The notes: generated by a model not told the origin, from the letters alone. Counted from the stretch's first letter, positions 24,866-33,779 are shown. The stretch is 64,000 nt of DNA from Streptomyces aurantiogriseus (GCF_014649375.1 NZ_BMSX01000006.1:248001-312000); one strand, 5' to 3'. Program-made: numbers and translations.

Positions 24866-26056
24866 CTAGAAGGTGTCGTACGGCTCCTGCTCGCGGCGGC
24901 CGCGCCACAGGACGACCGCGGCGACCAGGAGGACTCCCCCGGTACCGCCGGCGAGGGGGCCGGCCCAGCTCGAGGTGTCGTCGTCGGACTTCTGGGCGTC
25001 CGGGCCGGGGCCGAAGTACTTGGCACCGTAGGAGGCGGATCGAAGGCCCTCGGGCTTGAGGCCGGCGGCGGCCTTGATCGCGGCGGCCGGGTCGATGAAG
25101 CCGAAGCCGCGGGAGTCGTCGCGGCCGCCCGTGGGCGAGTTGCGGGCGGTGTCCTCCAGAAGCTTCTTGATCTGTGCCGGGGTCAGGTCCGGGTGGGCGG
25201 CCTTGACGAGGGCGGCGGCGGCGGAGACGAAGGCGGCCGCGGCGGACGTGCCCCAGCCCTCGTAGTACTTGTGGTCCGGGTCGGCGATGACGACGTCCAC
25301 GCCGGGCGCGCTGACCGTGGCGTACCAGCGGCGGGTGGAGAAGGAGGCGCGGGTGCCGAACTCGTCGACGGCGGTCGCGGCGATGACGCCCGGGTAGGCG
25401 GCCGGGTAGGAGATGTGGTCGCCCTTCTCGCCGCCGTTGCCGGCCGAGGCGACGACCACGGAGCCCTTTTTCAGGGCGTACTGGACGGCCTCGTCCTCGG
25501 CGGGTTCGGGGTGGGCGGAGGCGGAGTCGTCGCCGAGGGAGAGGTTGATGACGTCGGCGCCCTGGTCGGCGGCCCAGCGGATGCCCTCGGCGAGGGCGTT
25601 GCCGCGGGTGTTGCGGGCCCTGGTACGGGCCGGGTCGCCGTCCTCCAGGATCACGCGGACGGGGAGGATCTTCGCCTCCGGGGCGATGCCCATGACGCCG
25701 TCGGCGTTGCCGTAGCCGTGTCCGTGGCCGGCGATGATGCCGGCCATCGCGGTGCCGTGGCGGGCCCAGGCGCGGTCGCCGGGCTCGGCGCCGAAACCGA
25801 CCAGGTCCTTGCCGGGCAGGACGTTGCCGTCGAGGTCGGGGTGGTCGGCCTCGACGCCGGTGTCGAGGACGGCGACGGTGACCCCCGCGCCCTTGGTGGT
25901 CTGCCACACCTCGTCGGTGTTCAGGGCCTCCAGGGCCCACTGCTGGCCGCGTATGCCGTCGGCGTGCGCGGGGGCGGCGGGCAGGAGGGCGAGGGAGGCG
26001 GCGAGGAGACAGCACAGGAGGCCGGCCCGGTGGGTCGTCGTGCGGCTGCTGCTCAT
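24866..26056 (-). CDS. Mycosin-like subtilisin (type VII secretion-associated S8 protease)
   Basis: A 396-residue protease. A signal peptide ends PAPAHA-DG at about residue 33. The catalytic triad is visible as Asp65 (VAVLDTGVEADHPD), His100 (RHGTAMAGIIAGHG) and Ser272 (GWGTSAAAAFVSA), with the oxyanion Asn208 (SAGNGG). After a linker a single membrane span (PLAGGTGGVLLVAAVVLWRG) and a short basic tail anchor it with the protease outside, exactly the mycosin layout. Mycosins process ESX substrates or support ESX assembly, but no EccC, EccB or WXG100 genes are in the window. Its ATG overlaps the stop of the preceding membrane protein (ATGA, 26056-26053). Confidence 0.9.
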   Translation of the reverse strand: MSSSRTTTHRAGLLCCLLAASLALLPAAPAHADGIRGQQWALEALNTDEVWQTTKGAGVTVAVLDTGVEADHPDLDGNVLPGKDLVGFGAEPGDRAWARHGTAMAGIIAGHGHGYGNADGVMGIAPEAKILPVRVILEDGDPARTRARNTRGNALAEGIRWAADQGADVINLSLGDDSASAHPEPAEDEAVQYALKKGSVVVASAGNGGEKGDHISYPAAYPGVIAATAVDEFGTRASFSTRRWYATVSAPGVDVVIADPDHKYYEGWGTSAAAAFVSAAAALVKAAHPDLTPAQIKKLLEDTARNSPTGGRDDSRGFGFIDPAAAIKAAAGLKPEGLRSASYGAKYFGPGPDAQKSDDDTSSWAGPLAGGTGGVLLVAAVVLWRGRREQEPYDTF

Positions 26057-28470
26057 GAGGGCTGCTCCGAGGGCGAGACGGCGGTCTTGCGCAGGGCGCG
26101 CTCGATGCGGTCGGCGAGGCCCTTGGCCTCGTTGCCCAGGCCGGCCTGGGCGGGGGCCGTGGTGGCGCCGGACGCGGTGGCCTGGGCGGCGGGCTCCGGG
26201 GTGGCGACGGTCCGGCCGTCGGCCCAGCCGGAGACGGCGTAGACGACGACGGGCGCGTCGGTGAGGACGGAGACCGTCCACGAGGCGCGCTGCGCGTCGC
26301 CGAAGGCGGCGGCCACGGTGTCCTTCACGGCGTACGGGCGCGGCATCAGGTCGGTGCGGCGGGCCAGGCCCTCCTTCTCGAACCGGGTGTCGAGCGCGCG
26401 CATGGCGGCCGCGTCGGCCTTGGTGAACAACAGACCGACGGTGGTGACGTAGCTCTGGGTGGCGTCGGTGTAGGTGGCGCGCAGCAGGCGGGTGCAGCCG
26501 ACCGGGGCGAGCGCCTTGAGCAGCAGTGGGTCGAAGGCGCCCGCGCAGCCGCTGTCCGGGGCGACGGCGATCCGTGTCCAGGTGCGGTCGGCGCCGCCGG
26601 GGCCCGCGCCCTGTCCGTCCACGGTGGGCGGGAACAACTGGTCGACGGGCACGTTGTGCCACAGGCCTCCTGCGGTGGCGTAGGCCCCCTTCTCCCCCGC
26701 TTCCGCGGGGTCCCCGACGAGCCAACTGCCCGTTAGGGCACCGCCGATGAGGCCCAGTCCGAGCACGACACAGGCGCCGGCCGCGACGGCCTGCCCCCGC
26801 AGCCGGCTCACGCGCGGCGCGTCCCCGAACCCCTCGGGCTGCGCGAACGTAACGATGGGCCGGGTAGCACCGGGCGTGCCGCCCGGGGCCATGGGGGCGC
26901 TCCAGGAGAGGGCGGGGTCGGGGGCGACGTTCCCGGCGGCCGGATCGTCGTGCGGGCGGGGCGGAGCCTCCACGGGGTCTGCGGGACGCGGGATCCGGGC
27001 GCTCGCGGGGGCGCCGCGGTCGTCGAAGTCGGGGTGGCGCACGGGCGTGGCCGGCGTCCAGGCGGGTCGCGCGTCCGAGTCCGCGGCCGCCTCGCCCTGC
27101 TCGGGGCTGCGCCCGGGCACGGCGGTGGACAGGGCGTCCCGGTGGGGATGGGCGGGGGCGGGCGCCCAGGTACGCGGCAGGGGTGTCCAGGCGGCGCCCG
27201 TCGCCGGCGCTTGCGCCGCGTCAGGGGCCAGGGCACCGCCCTCGCCCTCGTCGCCCGTCCGGGCGGCACCCGCACCCGAACCCGCACCCGCGGAACGAGC
27301 ACGGTCCGCGGGTGCGGGACGGGTGTTCTCCAGACGCACGGGGCGGGCGGCGGCCGAACGGGCGGGACGATCACCGTCCGAACCGGCGGCACGAGGCCCG
27401 TCCGACCCGGCGGCGCGAGGCCCGTCCGGCCCGACGAACCTGCCGCTTTCCGAGTCGGCGGGACGGGAGCCGTCCAGACGTGCGGGACGACTCACGCCCG
27501 AACCGGCGGAACGAGGACCGTCCGAACCGACAGGACCGCCACCTTCCGAACCGACGGGACGGGAGCCGTCCAGACGCGCCGGACGACTCACGCCCGAACC
27601 GGCAGAACGAGGACCGTCCGAACCGGCGGAACCGCCGCCCTCCGAGCCGGCGGGACGGGAGGCGTCCAAGCGGGCGGGACGCGCGGTGCCGGAGCCGGCA
27701 GAGCGGACAGAGTCCGAAGGCGTGGAAGAAGCACCGCTCGAGCCGACGGGGCGGGTGCTGTCCAGACGTGCGGGGCGGGTGGTCCCCGGGCGGGTCGGGC
27801 GGACGCCGTCGGAAGTGGCGGAACGGCCATCGTCCGGACCGACCGGACGGGTGCTCTCCGGACGGGGAGCGCCCGGGCCTGCGGGGCGGGCGCCGTTCGA
27901 CGCGGTGGGAGAGGTGCGGTCCGGCTGGGCGGGACGAGCACCGCCCGAGTCGGCGGAACGGGTGCCGGTCGGACCGGCCGTGCGTGTGCCGCCCTGCGCG
28001 GTTCCCGTGGACGGGCCTGTGGTGGTCCGGGACGACGGGTCGGGCGTGGGGCGTCCCGGAGGTGGGGTGTCCGGGAAGCGGGCCGACGCCGGAGGCGGGG
28101 GCGGAGTCATGGAGTCCGGGTACCGGGGGGTCCCCGGGCGGGGGAAGCGGGGGCCGGTGGGCGCCTGCTGTCCGGACGGCGCCGGGCTCGCGGTGGGTGC
28201 GTCCGGGCGGGTTCGCGGCGAGCCGTCCCCCGCGGGAGACGTCGACGTGTCCCGCGTCGACGCGTCCCGCGCTGCGGCGGCCGTCTCGTCCCCACCGTTC
28301 GTGGGCTCCGGGACCACCCCCGCCCTCGGCGGCTGAGCCGGCCGCGGCGGTGCCGTCGGGCGGGGCGGGGTGCCGGAGGCCGGCGGGGTCGTCGGGCGTG
28401 GGGGTGTGCCCGGGGCCGGAGGTGTGGTCGGGCGTGGGGGGATCGAGGCGCGACGTGCTTCCGTGCTCAT
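26053..28470 (-). CDS. Large Pro/Arg/Ser-rich repeat protein with one membrane span, co-translated with the mycosin
   Basis: An 805-residue protein in three parts. Residues ~1-545 are low-complexity and surely disordered, rich in Pro, Arg, Ser, Gly and Thr. They include two near-identical 32-residue repeats, plus a degenerate third, of the type SRP(A/V)GSEGGG...SRPARLDG. A membrane span follows (AVAAGACVVLGLGLIGGALTG). The last ~215 residues form a predicted extracytoplasmic domain (WTRIAVAPDSGCAGAFDPLL to VVYAVSGWADGRTV) with two Cys. I do not recognise the ectodomain. The ATG at 28470 has a G-run ribosome-binding site. The four-base overlap with the mycosin suggests the two work together at the outer face of the membrane. 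Confidence 0.8.
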   Translation of the reverse strand: MSTEARRASIPPRPTTPPAPGTPPRPTTPPASGTPPRPTAPPRPAQPPRAGVVPEPTNGGDETAAAARDASTRDTSTSPAGDGSPRTRPDAPTASPAPSGQQAPTGPRFPRPGTPRYPDSMTPPPPPASARFPDTPPPGRPTPDPSSRTTTGPSTGTAQGGTRTAGPTGTRSADSGGARPAQPDRTSPTASNGARPAGPGAPRPESTRPVGPDDGRSATSDGVRPTRPGTTRPARLDSTRPVGSSGASSTPSDSVRSAGSGTARPARLDASRPAGSEGGGSAGSDGPRSAGSGVSRPARLDGSRPVGSEGGGPVGSDGPRSAGSGVSRPARLDGSRPADSESGRFVGPDGPRAAGSDGPRAAGSDGDRPARSAAARPVRLENTRPAPADRARSAGAGSGAGAARTGDEGEGGALAPDAAQAPATGAAWTPLPRTWAPAPAHPHRDALSTAVPGRSPEQGEAAADSDARPAWTPATPVRHPDFDDRGAPASARIPRPADPVEAPPRPHDDPAAGNVAPDPALSWSAPMAPGGTPGATRPIVTFAQPEGFGDAPRVSRLRGQAVAAGACVVLGLGLIGGALTGSWLVGDPAEAGEKGAYATAGGLWHNVPVDQLFPPTVDGQGAGPGGADRTWTRIAVAPDSGCAGAFDPLLLKALAPVGCTRLLRATYTDATQSYVTTVGLLFTKADAAAMRALDTRFEKEGLARRTDLMPRPYAVKDTVAAAFGDAQRASWTVSVLTDAPVVVYAVSGWADGRTVATPEPAAQATASGATTAPAQAGLGNEAKGLADRIERALRKTAVSPSEQPS
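27435..27675 (-). repeat. 96-bp in-frame repeats within the disordered region
   Basis: Two near-identical 96-bp units encode SRP(A/V)GSEGGG(S/P)(A/V)GSDG...SGVSRPARLDG, and a third truncated unit diverges after SRPADSESG. The surrounding sequence keeps a looser 9-12-residue RP-rich rhythm, consistent with expansion by slippage or unequal crossing-over. Boundaries are approximate. Confidence 0.6.
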
Positions 28471-28754
28471 GCCCCCCCGTTTCCTCGTGCCCGGGCCGTC
28501 GTTCTCCTGCGCGGGCTCTCGTTTGCTTGGTGCCCGGGCGGCCCGGTGCGGACGTACGGGTCCGTTCTGGGCACGCATACCCGCACGGGCGGACCGGCAT
28601 CCCGGCGCGGCTGCCCGGCCGGAGACGTTCGTCCGTGCGTGCGCGTCACTCTACGGCTTGTTCCTGCGCGAACGGGAACCAGTCCCACGACCCCGGGGCA
28701 TCTGCCCGGAACGTCCCCCTACCCTGCGGTAATCCGGTCTGGCAGGCTGCGTTC

Positions 28755-29957
28755 ATGACTGCGCGCGCCGCCGACCGGGCCCGATACGACCGGGCCACCG
28801 CCCATCTCGACGCCCCCCTCGCGATCGTGGACCTGGACGCCTTCGACGCCAACGCGGACGACCTGGTCCGCCGGGCGGGCGGGAAACCGGTCCGGGTCGC
28901 CAGCAAGTCCGTCCGCTGCCGGGCCCTGCTGGAACGCGTCCTGGCGAAGGACGGCTTCGCGGGCATCATGTCCTTCACCCTGGCCGAATCCCTGTGGCTG
29001 GCGCGGTCCGGATTCGACGACATCCTCCTCGCCTACCCCTCGGCGGACCGGGCCGGCTTCGCCGAACTGGCCGGCGACCCCAAGCTCGCCGCCGCCGTCA
29101 CCGTCATGGTCGACGATGTCGCCCAGCTCGACCTGATCGACGCCGCACGCGCCGGCGGGCGCGAAGTGGTGCGCGTCTGCCTGGAGTTGGACACCGCGCT
29201 GAAGCTGCTCGGCGGGCGGGTGCGGGTCGGTGCCCGGCGCTCCCCGCTGCACTCCCCCGCCCAAGTCGCCGACCTGGCACGGGCGGTGGCCCGGCGGCCC
29301 GGATTCCGGCTGGTGGGGATCATGGCGTACGAGGGCCACATCGCCGGTGTGGGCGACGCCGTCGCCGGACGACCGCTGCGCTCGCGTGCGGTCCGGCTGA
29401 TGCAGGCCACCGCCCGCCGTGAACTCGCCGAGCGGCGCGCCGCGGTGGTGCGCGCGGTGCGGGCCGTGGTGCCGGATCTGGAGTACGTCAACGGCGGCGG
29501 CACCGGCAGTGTGCAGCACACGGCCGCCGAGGAGGCGGTCACGGAGATCGCGGCGGGCTCGGGGCTGTACGTGCCGCGCCTGTTCGACAACTACACGTCC
29601 TTCAGGGGCCGGCCGGCCGCCCTCTTCGCCCAGCCCGTGGTACGGCGGCCGGGGGTGGGCGTCGTCACCGTGCTCGGCGGCGGGTACCCCGCCTCCGGTG
29701 CGGCCGGACCCGACCGGCTGCCGGTGCCGTACCTGCCGGAGGGGCTGCGCTACGACCCCCAGGAGGGCCCCGGCGAGGTGCAGACCCCGCTGCTCGGCTC
29801 CCCCGCCGACGATCTGCTGATCGGCGACAAGGTGTGGTTCCGGCACGCGAAGGCCGGTGAGCTGTGCGAGCGGTTCGACGTGCTGCATCTGATCGAGGGG
29901 GACGCGGTGACGGCGACGGTGCCGACGTACCGGGGCGAGGGCCACACGTTCCTGTAG
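28755..29957 (+). CDS. Alanine-racemase-fold PLP enzyme (amino acid deaminase/aldolase-like)
   Basis: A 400-residue enzyme. The N-terminal PLP barrel begins LDAPLAIVDLDAFDANADDL with the Schiff-base lysine in VRVASKSVRCRALL (about residue 53). LVGIMAYEGHIAGVGD and YVNGGGTGSVQHTA follow, the latter being the phosphate-binding loop. The C-terminal beta domain (LLIGDKVWFRHAKAGELCERF) carries metal-site-type His/Cys residues like D-threonine aldolase and D-serine dehydratase. Expected chemistry is PLP-dependent cleavage or deamination of a beta-hydroxy D-amino acid. The ATG at 28755 starts at the first conserved segment. It is divergent from the membrane-repeat protein, with about 280 bases between that show no gene. 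Confidence 0.82.
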   Translation: MTARAADRARYDRATAHLDAPLAIVDLDAFDANADDLVRRAGGKPVRVASKSVRCRALLERVLAKDGFAGIMSFTLAESLWLARSGFDDILLAYPSADRAGFAELAGDPKLAAAVTVMVDDVAQLDLIDAARAGGREVVRVCLELDTALKLLGGRVRVGARRSPLHSPAQVADLARAVARRPGFRLVGIMAYEGHIAGVGDAVAGRPLRSRAVRLMQATARRELAERRAAVVRAVRAVVPDLEYVNGGGTGSVQHTAAEEAVTEIAAGSGLYVPRLFDNYTSFRGRPAALFAQPVVRRPGVGVVTVLGGGYPASGAAGPDRLPVPYLPEGLRYDPQEGPGEVQTPLLGSPADDLLIGDKVWFRHAKAGELCERFDVLHLIEGDAVTATVPTYRGEGHTFL

Positions 29958-30096
29958 TTCAGCCGGCGGGCCCGATGCCTGTCGGCCGACGGCGGCCCGT
30001 CCTCGTCCGCGTCGAAGACGTGGCGGACGGGGACGGGGCCTCGGTGCCGACGGTGGGGGAAACCAGGGGACTGGGCGTGTCCGCTGTGGGGCGGGC

Positions 30097-30888
30097 CTAC
30101 AGGGGAGTGACGTACGCGCCCGAGATGCCGCCGTCCACCAGGAAGTCGGTGGCGTTGACGAAGGACGAGTCGTCGCTGGCCAGGAAGGCGACCGCGGCGG
30201 CGATCTCCTCGGCCTCGGCGAACCGGCCGAGCGGGATGTGGACGAGGCGTCGGGCCGCCCGCTCCGGGTCCTTGGCGAACAGCTCCTGGAGCAGCGGGGT
30301 GTTGACCGGGCCCGGGCAGAGGGCGTTGACGCGGATGCCCTCCCGGGCGAACTGCACGCCCAGTTCACGGGACATGGCGAGGACGCCGCCCTTGGAGGCC
30401 GTGTACGAGATCTGCGAGGTCGCCGCGCCCATGCGGGCCACGAAGGACGCGGTGTTGATGATGGAGCCCTTGCCCTGGCGCTGCATGTAGGGGATGGCGG
30501 CCTTGCAGCACAGGTAGACGGAGGTGAGGTTGACCTCCTGGACGCGCTTCCAGGCCTCCAGTCCGGTCTCCAGGATGGAGTCGTCGTCGGGCGGCGAGAT
30601 ACCGGCGTTGTTGAAGGCGATGTCGACGCTGCCGTAGGTGTCGTACGCCGTCTTGAACAGGGCCTCGACCTGCTCGGGGTCGGTGACGTCGACCTTCACG
30701 AAGATGCCGCCGACCTCCTCGGCGGCCGCCTTGCCGCGGGCCTCGTCGACGTCGCCGCAGACGACGTGCGCGCCCTCGGAGGCGAGGCGGCGCGCGGTGG
30801 CGAGGCCGATGCCGCTGCCGGCCCCGGTGATGACGGCGGTACGGCCGACGAGACGTCGGCAGATGTTTTCCTCGGTGGATGAGGTCAC
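30097..30888 (-). CDS. Short-chain dehydrogenase/reductase
   Basis: A 263-residue classical SDR. The cofactor motif is TAVITGAGSGIGLATARRLA (TGxxxGIG), with D at the end of beta2/3 (VVCGDVDEA) favouring NAD(H). NNAG is at IAFNNAGISPPDDD. The catalytic Ser-Tyr-Lys set is in INTASFVARMGAATSQISYTASKGG, and the C-terminus is SFVNATDFLVDGGISGAYVT. GTG at 30888 overlaps the stop of the aldehyde dehydrogenase (GTGA, 30888-30885), so the two are co-translated. The substrate is probably an alcohol or hydroxy intermediate of the same amine-degradation route; this is inferred from the neighbours only. Confidence 0.88.
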   Translation of the reverse strand: MTSSTEENICRRLVGRTAVITGAGSGIGLATARRLASEGAHVVCGDVDEARGKAAAEEVGGIFVKVDVTDPEQVEALFKTAYDTYGSVDIAFNNAGISPPDDDSILETGLEAWKRVQEVNLTSVYLCCKAAIPYMQRQGKGSIINTASFVARMGAATSQISYTASKGGVLAMSRELGVQFAREGIRVNALCPGPVNTPLLQELFAKDPERAARRLVHIPLGRFAEAEEIAAAVAFLASDDSSFVNATDFLVDGGISGAYVTPL

Positions 30889-32318
30889 TGTGCGGGGCCC
30901 TCCGTGCTGATGAAGACGTTCTTGGTCTCGGTGAAGGCGGTCAGGGCGTCCGGGCCCAGCTCGCGGCCGATGCCGGACTGCTTGAAGCCGCCGAACGGGG
31001 TCCAGTAGCGGACGCTGGAGTGGGAGTTGACGGACAGGTTCCCGGCGCGGACGGCCTGCGAGACGCGCAGGGCGCGGCCCACGTCGCGGGTCCAGATGGA
31101 GCCGGAGAGGCCGTAGTCGGTGGCGTTGGCGAGCCGGACGGCGTCCGCCTCGTCCTCGAAGGGGAGGACGACGGCGACCGGTCCGAAGACCTCCTCGACG
31201 GCCACGCGCGCGCCGGGGTCGAGGCCGGTCAGGACGGTGGGCGGGAACCAGAAGCCGGGGCCCTCGGGAGCCTTGCCGCGGATGCCGGCCAGGTCGTCCG
31301 TCACGTACGAACGCACGCGGTTCAGCTGGGCCTTGGAGATCAGCGGTCCCATGTCCGTCGCCTCGTCCGCCGGGTCGCCGACCAGGACCGACTCGATCGC
31401 GGGGGCGAGGAGGTCCAGGAAGCGGTCGTGGACGGAGCGCTGGACGAGGATGCGGGTGCGGGCGCAGCAGTCCTGTCCGGAGTTGTCGAGGAAGGACATG
31501 GGGGCGGCGGCCGCGGCGGCTTCGAGGTCGGCGTCGGCGAAGACGATGTTGGGGCTCTTGCCGCCGAGTTCGAGGGTGACGCGCTTGAGCTGGGCGGAGC
31601 CCTTTGCCAACACCCGTTTGCCCACGTCCGTCGACCCGGTGAAGACGATCTTCGCCACGCCCGGTTGCTCGACCAGCGCGTTGCCCGCGACGGGGCCGCG
31701 GCCGGGCAGCACTTGGAAGAGACCTTCCGGCAGGCCCGCCTCCAGGGCGAGTTCGGCCAGCCGCAGGGCGGTCAGCGGAGTCGTCTCGGCGGGCTTGAGG
31801 ATCACCGCGTTGCCGGCGGCGAGTGCCGGGGCGGTGCCCCAGGCCGCGATCGGCATCGGGAAGTTCCACGGCGCGATGATCCCGACGACACCCAGTGGTT
31901 CGAGGATCGTGACGTCGAGGCCGCCCGCAACCGGGATCTGACGTCCGGTCAGCCGCTCCACTCCCCCGGCGGCGTAGTCGAGCAGATCACGGACGTTGCC
32001 CGCCTCCCAGCGGGCGTTGCCGACGGTGTGTCCGGCCTCGCGGACCTCCAACTGCGCGAGTTCTTCGAGGTGTTCGTCGACCTGCGTGGCGAAGCTGCGC
32101 AGCAGGCGGGCACGGTCGCCGGGCGCGAGGGCGGCCCACCGGGCCTGGGCTCGTGTGGCGCGTACGACGGCCGCGTGGACATCGGCCTCGGTCGCGGCCG
32201 GGACGGTGGCGATGACCTCTTCGGTGGCCGGATTGATCACCTGAAGCTGGTCGGACATGGCTTGGTCGGACATGGCCTGGTCGGACATGCGCTGGTCGGA
32301 CATGGCCTGGTCGGACAT
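30885..32318 (-). CDS. NAD(P)-dependent aldehyde dehydrogenase with reiterated N-terminus
   Basis: A 477-residue ALDH from the first ATG of a repeat. Features: PWNFPMPIAAWGTAPALAAG (cofactor/oxyanion Asn), GKSPNIVFADADLEAA with the general base Glu in VTLELGGKSP, the nucleophile Cys in NSGQDCCARTRILV, and EEVFGPVAVVLPFEDE. It oxidises an aldehyde to the acid, in context probably gamma-glutamyl-amine aldehyde. The N-terminus is MSDQ(R/A) repeated: ATGs at 32318, 32303, 32288, 32273 and 32258, and a TTG at 32333, are all in frame 15 bp apart. Only the TTG has a nearby GAGG, which overlaps the glnA4-like stop region, so the true start could be 32333; conserved ALDH sequence begins only after 32258. 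Confidence 0.88.
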   Translation of the reverse strand: MSDQAMSDQRMSDQAMSDQAMSDQLQVINPATEEVIATVPAATEADVHAAVVRATRAQARWAALAPGDRARLLRSFATQVDEHLEELAQLEVREAGHTVGNARWEAGNVRDLLDYAAGGVERLTGRQIPVAGGLDVTILEPLGVVGIIAPWNFPMPIAAWGTAPALAAGNAVILKPAETTPLTALRLAELALEAGLPEGLFQVLPGRGPVAGNALVEQPGVAKIVFTGSTDVGKRVLAKGSAQLKRVTLELGGKSPNIVFADADLEAAAAAAPMSFLDNSGQDCCARTRILVQRSVHDRFLDLLAPAIESVLVGDPADEATDMGPLISKAQLNRVRSYVTDDLAGIRGKAPEGPGFWFPPTVLTGLDPGARVAVEEVFGPVAVVLPFEDEADAVRLANATDYGLSGSIWTRDVGRALRVSQAVRAGNLSVNSHSSVRYWTPFGGFKQSGIGRELGPDALTAFTETKNVFISTEGPAQ

Positions 32319-32333
32319 GCGCTGGTCGGACAA
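32247..32333 (-). repeat. 15-bp tandem repeat at the start of the aldehyde dehydrogenase gene
   Basis: Nearly six copies of ATGTCCGACCAG(GCC/CGC) on the minus strand, each encoding M-S-D-Q-A/R and each carrying an in-frame start codon (TTG in the first copy, ATG in the rest). The units differ mainly at the last codon. Confidence 0.92.
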
Positions 32334-32341
32334 GAAGGGCC

Positions 32342-33709
32342 TCACATGCGTTCGAAGGAGCGGCGCAGCTCCCAGTCGGTGACCGCGGCGTCGAAGGCGT
32401 CGACCTCGACGCGCGCCATGTTGCGGTAGTGCGCGACGACCTCGTCGCCGAAGGCGGCCCGGGCGATCGGGCTGTTCTCCCACAGCTCGGCGGCCTCGCG
32501 CAGGGTGGTCGGGACGTGCGCGTAGTCGGCGGTGTAGGCGTTGCCGGGGCAGGCGTCGGGCAGCTCCAGCTTCTGTTCGATGCCGTACAGCCCGGCGGCG
32601 ACCAGTCCGGCGACCGCGAGGTGCGGGTTGACGTCACCGCCGGGCAGCCGGTTCTCGAAGCGCAGGGAGCGGCCGTGGCCGACGACGCGCAGGGCGCAGG
32701 TGCGGTTGTCGTGGCCCCAGGCGACGGCGGTCGGGGCGAAGGAGCCCGGCTGGAACCGCTTGTAGGAGTTGATGTTCGGGGCGTAGAGGAGGGAGAAGTC
32801 GCGCAGGGCGGCCAGTTGTCCGGCGAGGAAGTGGCGCATGGTCTCGGACATGGCGTGGGGGTCGTCGGACGCGGCCATGACGTTGGTGCCGTCGGCGTCC
32901 GCGAGCGAGAGGTGGATGTGGCAGGAGTTGCCCTCGCGCCCGTTGTACTTGGCCATGAAGGTCAGGGAGACGCCCTCCTGGGCGGCGATCTCCTTGGCGC
33001 CGGTCTTGTAGAGGGCGTGCTGGTCACAGGTGACCAGGGCCTCGTCGTAGCGGAAGGCGATCTCGTGCTGCCCGGGGTTGCACTCGCCCTTGGCGGACTC
33101 GACGGTGAGACCGGCGCCGGCCATGTCGTTGCGCAGCCGGCGCAGCAGGGGCTCGATGCGGCCGGTGCCGAGGATGGAGTAGTCGATGTTGTACTGGTTG
33201 ACCGGCGTGAGCCCCCGGTAGTCGGCGTCCCAGGCCTGCTCGTAGGTGTCCTTGAAGACGATGAACTCCAGCTCGGTGCCGACCCGGGCGGTGAGGCCGA
33301 GCTCGGCGAGGCGCTCCAGCTGGCGGCGCAGTATCTGCCGGGGCGCGGCGACCACGGGCGATCCGTCCTCCCAGGCGAGGTCGGCGAGGAGCAGGGCCGT
33401 GCCGGGGTGCCAGGGCACGCGGCGCAGGGTGGACAGGTCGGGATGCATGGCGAAGTCGCCGTACCCCCGCTCCCAGGAGGACATCTCGTACCCGTCGACG
33501 GTGTTCATCTCGGTGTCGACGGCGAGGAGGTAGTTGCAGCCCTCGGTGCCGTGGTGGAGGACCTCGTCGAGGAAGAAGCGGGCGGCGAACCGCTTGCCCT
33601 GGAGACGCCCTTGCATGTCGGGGAAGGCAAGGACGACAGTGTCGATCTCACCGCCCGCGACGAGGGTGTGCAGTTCCTCGACGCCGAGCGGGGGTGTGCG
33701 GTCTGCCAC
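32342..33709 (-). CDS. glnA4: Glutamine-synthetase-like gamma-glutamylamine ligase (GlnA4-like)
   Basis: A 455-residue class-I glutamine-synthetase fold. The N-terminal beta-grasp domain (TVVLAFPDMQGRLQGKRFAA) is followed by the catalytic barrel with metal-binding VGTELEFIVF, CNPGQHEIAF and NSCHIHLSL, plus KRFQPGSFAPT and RFENRLPGGDVNPHLAVAG. The adenylylation Tyr loop of GlnA is absent, and DTEMNTVDGYEMSSWERGYGD replaces the usual Asp50-type ammonium site, as in PuuA/GlnA3/GlnA4 proteins. By neighbourhood I call it GlnA4-like, the gamma-glutamylethanolamide synthetase of S. coelicolor; the choice between polyamine and ethanolamine is inference. It is followed after 8-24 bases by the aldehyde dehydrogenase and is divergent from a FadR-type regulator. 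Confidence 0.88.
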   Translation of the reverse strand: MADRTPPLGVEELHTLVAGGEIDTVVLAFPDMQGRLQGKRFAARFFLDEVLHHGTEGCNYLLAVDTEMNTVDGYEMSSWERGYGDFAMHPDLSTLRRVPWHPGTALLLADLAWEDGSPVVAAPRQILRRQLERLAELGLTARVGTELEFIVFKDTYEQAWDADYRGLTPVNQYNIDYSILGTGRIEPLLRRLRNDMAGAGLTVESAKGECNPGQHEIAFRYDEALVTCDQHALYKTGAKEIAAQEGVSLTFMAKYNGREGNSCHIHLSLADADGTNVMAASDDPHAMSETMRHFLAGQLAALRDFSLLYAPNINSYKRFQPGSFAPTAVAWGHDNRTCALRVVGHGRSLRFENRLPGGDVNPHLAVAGLVAAGLYGIEQKLELPDACPGNAYTADYAHVPTTLREAAELWENSPIARAAFGDEVVAHYRNMARVEVDAFDAAVTDWELRRSFERM

Positions 33710-33779
33710 GGGAGGGCCTCCTCAGGCTTCCTCGGTCTTCCTCGGCTTTTTTCGGGTTGTTCGGGGGGTTCGTCGGGCG

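Noticed and set aside
24866..28470. A type VII secretion (ESX) locus
   Set aside because: Only the mycosin is present; no EccB, EccC, EccD, EccE or WXG100 gene occurs in the window.
27183..29957. A 924-codon open frame on the plus strand crossing the repeat-rich gene
   Set aside because: Its first two-thirds is the antisense of the Pro/Arg-rich membrane protein. Only the part from 28755 (the PLP enzyme) has family motifs. High GC keeps antisense frames open.
32342..33709. Housekeeping glutamine synthetase GlnA
   Set aside because: The adenylylation-site Tyr loop and ammonium-site residues are not those of GlnA, and the gene sits in an amine-catabolism cluster with ALDH and gamma-glutamyl hydrolase.
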